A stretch of DNA of 64,000 nucleotides from Castanea sativa (lineage: Eukaryota > Streptophyta > Magnoliopsida > Fagales > Fagaceae): positions 36,879,634 to 36,943,633 of the forward strand of contig NC_134014.1 of NCBI RefSeq assembly GCF_040712315.1, in the 5' to 3' direction. A program made the position numbers and the translations under genes. The notes under the pieces are model-generated. The model was not told the origin of the DNA. It ran no database searches and saw only the letters and a list, made by a program, of their open reading frames with translations. How positions within the stretch are numbered: the first letter of the stretch is position 1; each line of letters begins with the position of its first letter. Shown here piece after piece: positions 59,103-64,000 of the stretch.

Positions 59103-60060
59103 ACATGGAAAAATATCTCCAATCCACCTTGACATTGATTTATCCTACTCATTAAAACTTTCCCCAACTGATGATGGGCATGTGAGAATGGGGGGACCTT
59201 GAAGTTCATGAGTCCAAAATAGGTCGTCCTAAACATGTTGCAAGCAGATCAATTTAATTGAGTTACAGGTCGAATTATGAGCTGAGCCATATTTTTTCAC
59301 ATGAAGAATAAATAAATTGATGATGCCAAAATCATCAGTGGGTCACTCGTTCAATTTGGAGTGTAAGATGATCTTGTAGGACTTATAAAATAATGGAGAG
59401 ACTAATTAAAGAGACCATCGAATTGTGCCCGGTGGGGGAGCCCTCGACATTTAAGTTAGTATCAACTCATATCTTTCGTATATAAATAGTGTTTTATAGT
59501 AGTTTTTGACGTACCTTAGCTAGTGAGACAGATTGTCCTTTTTATAGGTGACTTAGGTAGATGTTGTACATAAATTATGATGATTATTACCTTGATTGTA
59601 ATGTTCTTTGTCTTTATGAGATTTTAAGATCTTTGATGGTCATTATTGAATGTGCTGAGCGGTTATCTTTGATGGCCTACGAATGATGCAAGGTCGTCCG
59701 TATTAATGGATGACCTAATGATTTTTTTGGACTCATTAGTTGCCCCCCATTTTCAAGTCTAATTTTGCTTTATGCTGGTTAGGCTTAGGGAATATTCTTG
59801 ACTTGTTTTGATTTAGGCTTCTTTATCTTTAACTACTTTTTTCTTCAGGAATGTTAGTATTTCTATGAGGACCTCTTAGTATCTGTCTTTTGAAGGTCTT
59901 TTTGGACGTTCAAGGGATCATAGCTTGAAAGTGAGCTGATTTCTTTGGACGACATGTGTGAGGTTTTAGTGTCCTCTTTGGATCCCTTCATCATTCTTTT
60001 GTAGCTTGGCCATGCCATTTGTTGTTTTGACGATGCGGCTTTAGGGAAGACTTGACGTTG
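59103..60060. other. Gene-free stretch
   Basis: No gene or bounded element seen. Confidence 0.4.
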
Positions 60061-60194
60061 TTGTTTGTCAAGTGATTGCATTTTGTGGAAGGAGAAAGTT
60101 AAAGCTCTGACCAAGAAGTTACTGACAGTGTAGAAGGATGAGAGGCTCTAGTTGGCCAATCAGAAGATCAAGATTGTGGCTGCCAAGGCGTCCA

Positions 60195-60345
60195 AGTGTT
60201 CCAGCTCACTGAAGAATACAGTACTATTTTGTTTAACTAGTACTACCAAGGCTTTGAACTACTGACGAGGTAATTGGTGAAGTTTGGTCTGAGGGTTGAT
60301 TTGGAGAACCTGGACTTTGAGTCCATAAAGAATTGGAGGCTGACG
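60195..60345 (+). pseudogene. Decayed retroelement gag-like fragment
   Basis: One frame reads EEYSTILFN, stop, YYQGFELLTR, stop, LVKFGLRVDLENLDFESIK. A +1 shift then gives HKELEADEVGQA. The YYxGFELLRxYLxKH...DLxxLD pattern is common at the end of gag-like proteins of plant gypsy elements. Two stops and a frameshift show it is dead. Confidence 0.4.
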
Positions 60346-60454
60346 AAGTTGGTCAAGCTATGATGACTATCTTCCATTAATTTTTACATGAACTTTTTTG
60401 TTTTTTGTTTGACCTTTGCCATATGGTCTACCTCTCTTAGCCTTGTCGAAGTGA

Positions 60455-61126
60455 TTCATATCCTTTTAGGGGTCATGCCACTTAGCTTGTCTTTCAGATG
60501 ATTTACATCCATTTAAGGAATTTATTACCTAGCTATTTTTAAGTGATGTACATCCATTTAAGGAATTTTATCACTTAGTTTTGTTAGTGATTTACATCCA
60601 TTTAAGGAATTTTTTCACTCGGCTTCGTCGATGATTTACATCCATTTAAGGAACTTTATTACTTGGCTTTGTTAGTGATTTACATCAATTTAAGGAATTT
60701 TATTACTTAGCCATTTTTAGGTAATTTACATCCATTTAAAGAATTTTATCTCGCAACCATTTTGAGGTGATTTACATCCATTTAAGGAATTTTATTACTT
60801 GGCTTCGTCAGTGATTTACATCCATTTAAAGAATTTTATCACTTAGCCATTTTTAGATAATTTACATCCATTTAAGAAATTTTATCACTTGGCTTCATCA
60901 GTGATTTACATCTATTAAAGGAATTTTATCATTTAGCCATTTTTAGGTGATTTACATTCATTTAAGGAATTTTATCATTTGGCTTCGTCAGTGATTTACA
61001 TCCATTTAAATAATTTTATCACTGACCTTATCATGTGGTTTACATCCCTTAGATTAGGGAATCTTATCACTGGCCTTCGTCATGTGATTTACATCCCTTA
61101 AGTTCAAGAATCTTATCACTGGCCTC
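60455..61126. repeat. ~44-bp minisatellite, about 14 copies
   Basis: Units built around gatttacatccatttaagg followed by aattttatcacttggcttcg or aattttatcacttagccatt. Unit starts near 60499, 60545, 60589, 60632, 60676, 60724, 60768, 60812, 60858, 60902, 60948, 60990, 61029 and 61085; the last two are diverged. Confidence 0.9.
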
Positions 61127-61129
61127 AAT

Positions 61130-62488
61130 AATATTTGCTGCATTTTGTTAGAAATAATAATATCCAAATAGGTAAATTGCATATTGTACTATAATAGATA
61201 TCTTTTGATGAAGTGCATTCTATATGAATCATAGAGAAGTATTCTATGATATATTAAAATTAAAGCTATTTGAATATATACTTATTTAAACTAATCTTTG
61301 TTAGGTGCTTGCACCGTATATAGTTTTTAGAGCAATTTAAAAAAAATTTAGTGAGTTAGCGGAGATAGTGGAAATTTATTGAGGCTTAAACTCAAGTCTA
61401 TACTATGAACATGATCATCTAGCATTTTAAGTCTAGGAGACTTAATAGAACTTCTTAGCTTCATGATGATGAAACATATGCTACTAATAACATAGTCATA
61501 TTGGTTGTGATATTTGTAACAATTTTATTGCAGTATTTTCAACATGTTCCATATATGCATACTTGTAATAATCATGCAAGCTTGATATGCACTTAATTCT
61601 AAATAAGATAATATTTGGCATGGCTAATTAAAAAAAAAGAAAAGAAATAAATGATTTACCTTGACAAGAGGCCTTAAATCACGATACAATTGTGTACGTA
61701 CTTTGATCTTTTTATTGTTGTAGTCCTCTTGACAAGTTTTATGATCTCTTTTGTTAAGCTTAACATACTATTTCATGTTTGAGGCTTAGATCTTTTTTGC
61801 TTCATTCTTTTGTAGGTGACTAGACCACATTATTGCCCTCGTTCAAACATGAAAGTGCAATTCTCATTGTTGGATGATGACCAAAAGAATGGACTGTCAT
61901 GGTTTGTACCTATATTTTTGTTCCTTTGGGCTTAATCTTAGTCCCAAATGAAACCTTTATAAAATTTCACGTCTAATTCATTAGAACAAAATTTAGAAAC
62001 TTATAGACCAATGCCTATGAATATGTAAAAATAGAGATAAGGTAGTATGTTCACGATAGAACATTATGCATAAACTTATAGAGTGGTCCCAAAAAGGCAC
62101 TGCTACTCTTCAAAATAATTGAATAGAATGAAAGAAATAATTAGCTGGATAAATTATTTCATAGTACAGGGTGATAGCCATTCAATTTTGGAGAAATAAA
62201 TTTGAAAAATCGCATCATCTTATGTGTGATATTTTCAAGATATGAAATTCCATAATCAATTAGATGTTTCTAAATTTCTTTCAAAAGAAAATCTGCCGAT
62301 AATAAATAGGTATAGATTGACACTCAAGCCGAGGTGGCTACTAGTAAATGACATATAGGCCATTTACGAGAAACTTGTGTCTTGTTTTATCTTCGTCAAT
62401 TATATAGCATACCATATACTTACAAGGATGGCAAGCTTATGAAATGATGAGAAGGTCATGATATGGCTGCATATAATTCATGGAAGTA
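61130..62488. other. Gene-free AT-rich stretch
   Basis: No gene or bounded element recognised. Confidence 0.4.
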
Positions 62489-62496
62489 CATCAAAG

Positions 62497-63019
62497 TAGG
62501 GGTGTGCAGAAAACCCACCGACCCGCCAAACCCGACCCAACCCGGCGGGTTGGGTCGATTTTTAGGGCTTGGTGGGTTGGGTTGGGTTATAATTTTTTTG
62601 TAGCGGGTCGGGTTGGGTTTGGGTCATAAAATTACAAACCCGCCAAACTCGACCCGACCCACCAATATTTTAATATATATTTAAAATATATTATATATTT
62701 AATAAATATTTTTTTTAAGTTAAAACCTAACTGTAGAGCACTTCATCAATTCCTACAAACATATATAATATAAAATCCTATTATTTTCTTTAATATATAT
62801 TTAAATATATTATATAATTAATAAAAAAAATATATGGGTTCAATTTAATAATAATAATAATAAATGTCTAACCCATGGGTTCAACCTGACCTAACTCGAC
62901 CCGCGTGGGTTGGGTTGGACATATGTGATGGGTTGGGTTGAATTTTTTTTGACCCACCATGGTGGGTTGGGTCAAAAAATTCCCTTAACTTGACTCAACC
63001 CGAGCCATGCACACCCCTA
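62497..63019. mobile_element. hAT MITE with exact 8-bp TSD
   Basis: Ends taggggtgtgca and its perfect inverse tgcacacccctа-type end at 63008-63019. Exact duplication catcaaag (62489-62496, 63020-63027). The interior has inverted gggttgggtc-rich arms around an AT-rich core, so the whole element can fold back. Confidence 0.88.
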
Positions 63020-63027
63020 CATCAAAG

Positions 63028-64000
63028 CACACAAATAAGGGAATAAATTTTGGTACTCCAGCTTGAATGACATACACATTGGTTGGCAAGTCCTTTTTGT
63101 AGGAATAGCCTACCGATTCAGTTTACATGGAAAAATATATCCACTTAACCATATATAAAAATCTATCATCTCATTTGCTTTCTTTTTATGAAAAATGTTT
63201 CCTTCATTGGTTGACTAGGAAATCTGTCAACAAATGTTTAACCACATAGCATAATTGTCCAACTCTTGGTCCTTAACATAGAAATTATTTAAACAATAGC
63301 AATTATGGTGGGGCAATAATAAGCGTTGCATAATTGACCCTTAAATATGGTGCTAAAAGGAGGGTGAGATATCTAATATCTTTCCCCCATAGTGTGGTTT
63401 GAAATAATTTTAGATTTTGCTTTTTTCTAAGCAAGTAACGTTATAATATAAGTGAGAGGAGTAATGACCTGACCTAGCAAGAAAACCTCTGTGACATTCT
63501 TAATGGTTGTGGTGCCTACGCCATGATCTTTTTTTTCTGCTGGATGATTGTTTTTATATCGAGCTTTTTGTTGATCCGTTTTGTTAAGCTTTATTGGGCT
63601 CATTTCGCTCCAAAAAATACTAAAAAATTAATAATTTTGATTCTTCTCAAATGATGAGCTTAATAAAGAGTACATGTCATTCAGGTCAAAATATACATTT
63701 GGCCGACTGCTTTAAGGAGCATTCACATGGTCCTTAACTAATTTCCGTCTAATGGAATCACGGGGAAATAATTTGATACTATTTAGTATTTAGAGACAGT
63801 AAGCTCTGCTCGTATATCATATATGTAAGTAAGAATTTACTCTGATTATGTCACTAGTGCGAGCATAAAATAAAAACAGTGTACTTGTATAGCTACTTCT
63901 ATTGAATCATACATGTAAATTATGAAACAGTGAGAGTCCCACAATTTTCCCTTTGAATGCTCGAAGGCATGGTTGTGTATAGATCGAATCATTTAAATTC
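63028..64000. other. Gene-free right edge
   Basis: AT-rich sequence with no supportable feature. Confidence 0.4.

Noticed and set aside
60455..61126. CRISPR-like spacing of regular repeats
   Set aside because: Units are head-to-tail minisatellite copies without unique spacers, in a plant nuclear context.

Overview
This window is nuclear DNA from a plant, almost certainly a woody eudicot. The base composition is AT-rich, the genes are intron-rich with GT-AG introns, and the transposon load is heavy (LINE, LTR/TRIM, MULE, hAT, tRNA-SINE). The repeat style would fit Fagales or another rosid tree, but that placement is only an inference. Two complete host genes are present, both on the minus strand and arranged head to tail.

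(1) 4375-13843 is a 16-exon gene for GPI ethanolamine phosphate transferase 2 (PIGG/GPI7 type). I reconstructed every exon boundary. The phases join without a break into 3045 nt, or 1014 aa. (2) 18044-46694 is a 23-exon gene for a KIN-14 kinesin of the KAC1/KAC2 (KCA1/KCA2) type, linked to chloroplast movement. Its exons join into 3870 nt, or 1289 aa. Its introns are bloated by a ~6.6 kb intron 9 holding nested LINEs, a ~4.2 kb intron 20 holding an internally deleted LINE plus a MULE MITE, and an intron 1 with a 639-bp tandem duplication.

Layout: 1-4374 is gene-poor and holds a solo LTR with intact target-site duplication (TSD). 4375-13843 is PIGG, with a 267-bp TRIM retrotransposon filling most of intron 9. 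13844-18043 is the intergenic spacer, dominated by a 2.6-kb hAT-ended fold-back element built from ~30-bp minisatellite units that reverse polarity in the middle. 18044-46694 is KAC. From 46695 to the end I see no functional gene: the 17 kb is a patchwork of hAT elements (several with 8-bp TSDs), a Pack-MULE-like element carrying a fragment of a stress-response A/B-barrel gene, a second solo LTR, a MULE MITE, a tRNA-SINE, a 131-bp triplicate, a 44-bp minisatellite and a decayed retroelement gag-like fragment.

The two genes are not functionally linked in any known pathway: one acts in the ER lumen on GPI lipid, the other in the cytoplasm on actin and chloroplast anchoring. The most interesting non-genic structures are the polarity-switching fold-back element upstream of PIGG, the gene-carrying MULE at 50.3-51.7 kb, and CT microsatellites that start at +4/+5 of a 5' splice site in both genes.
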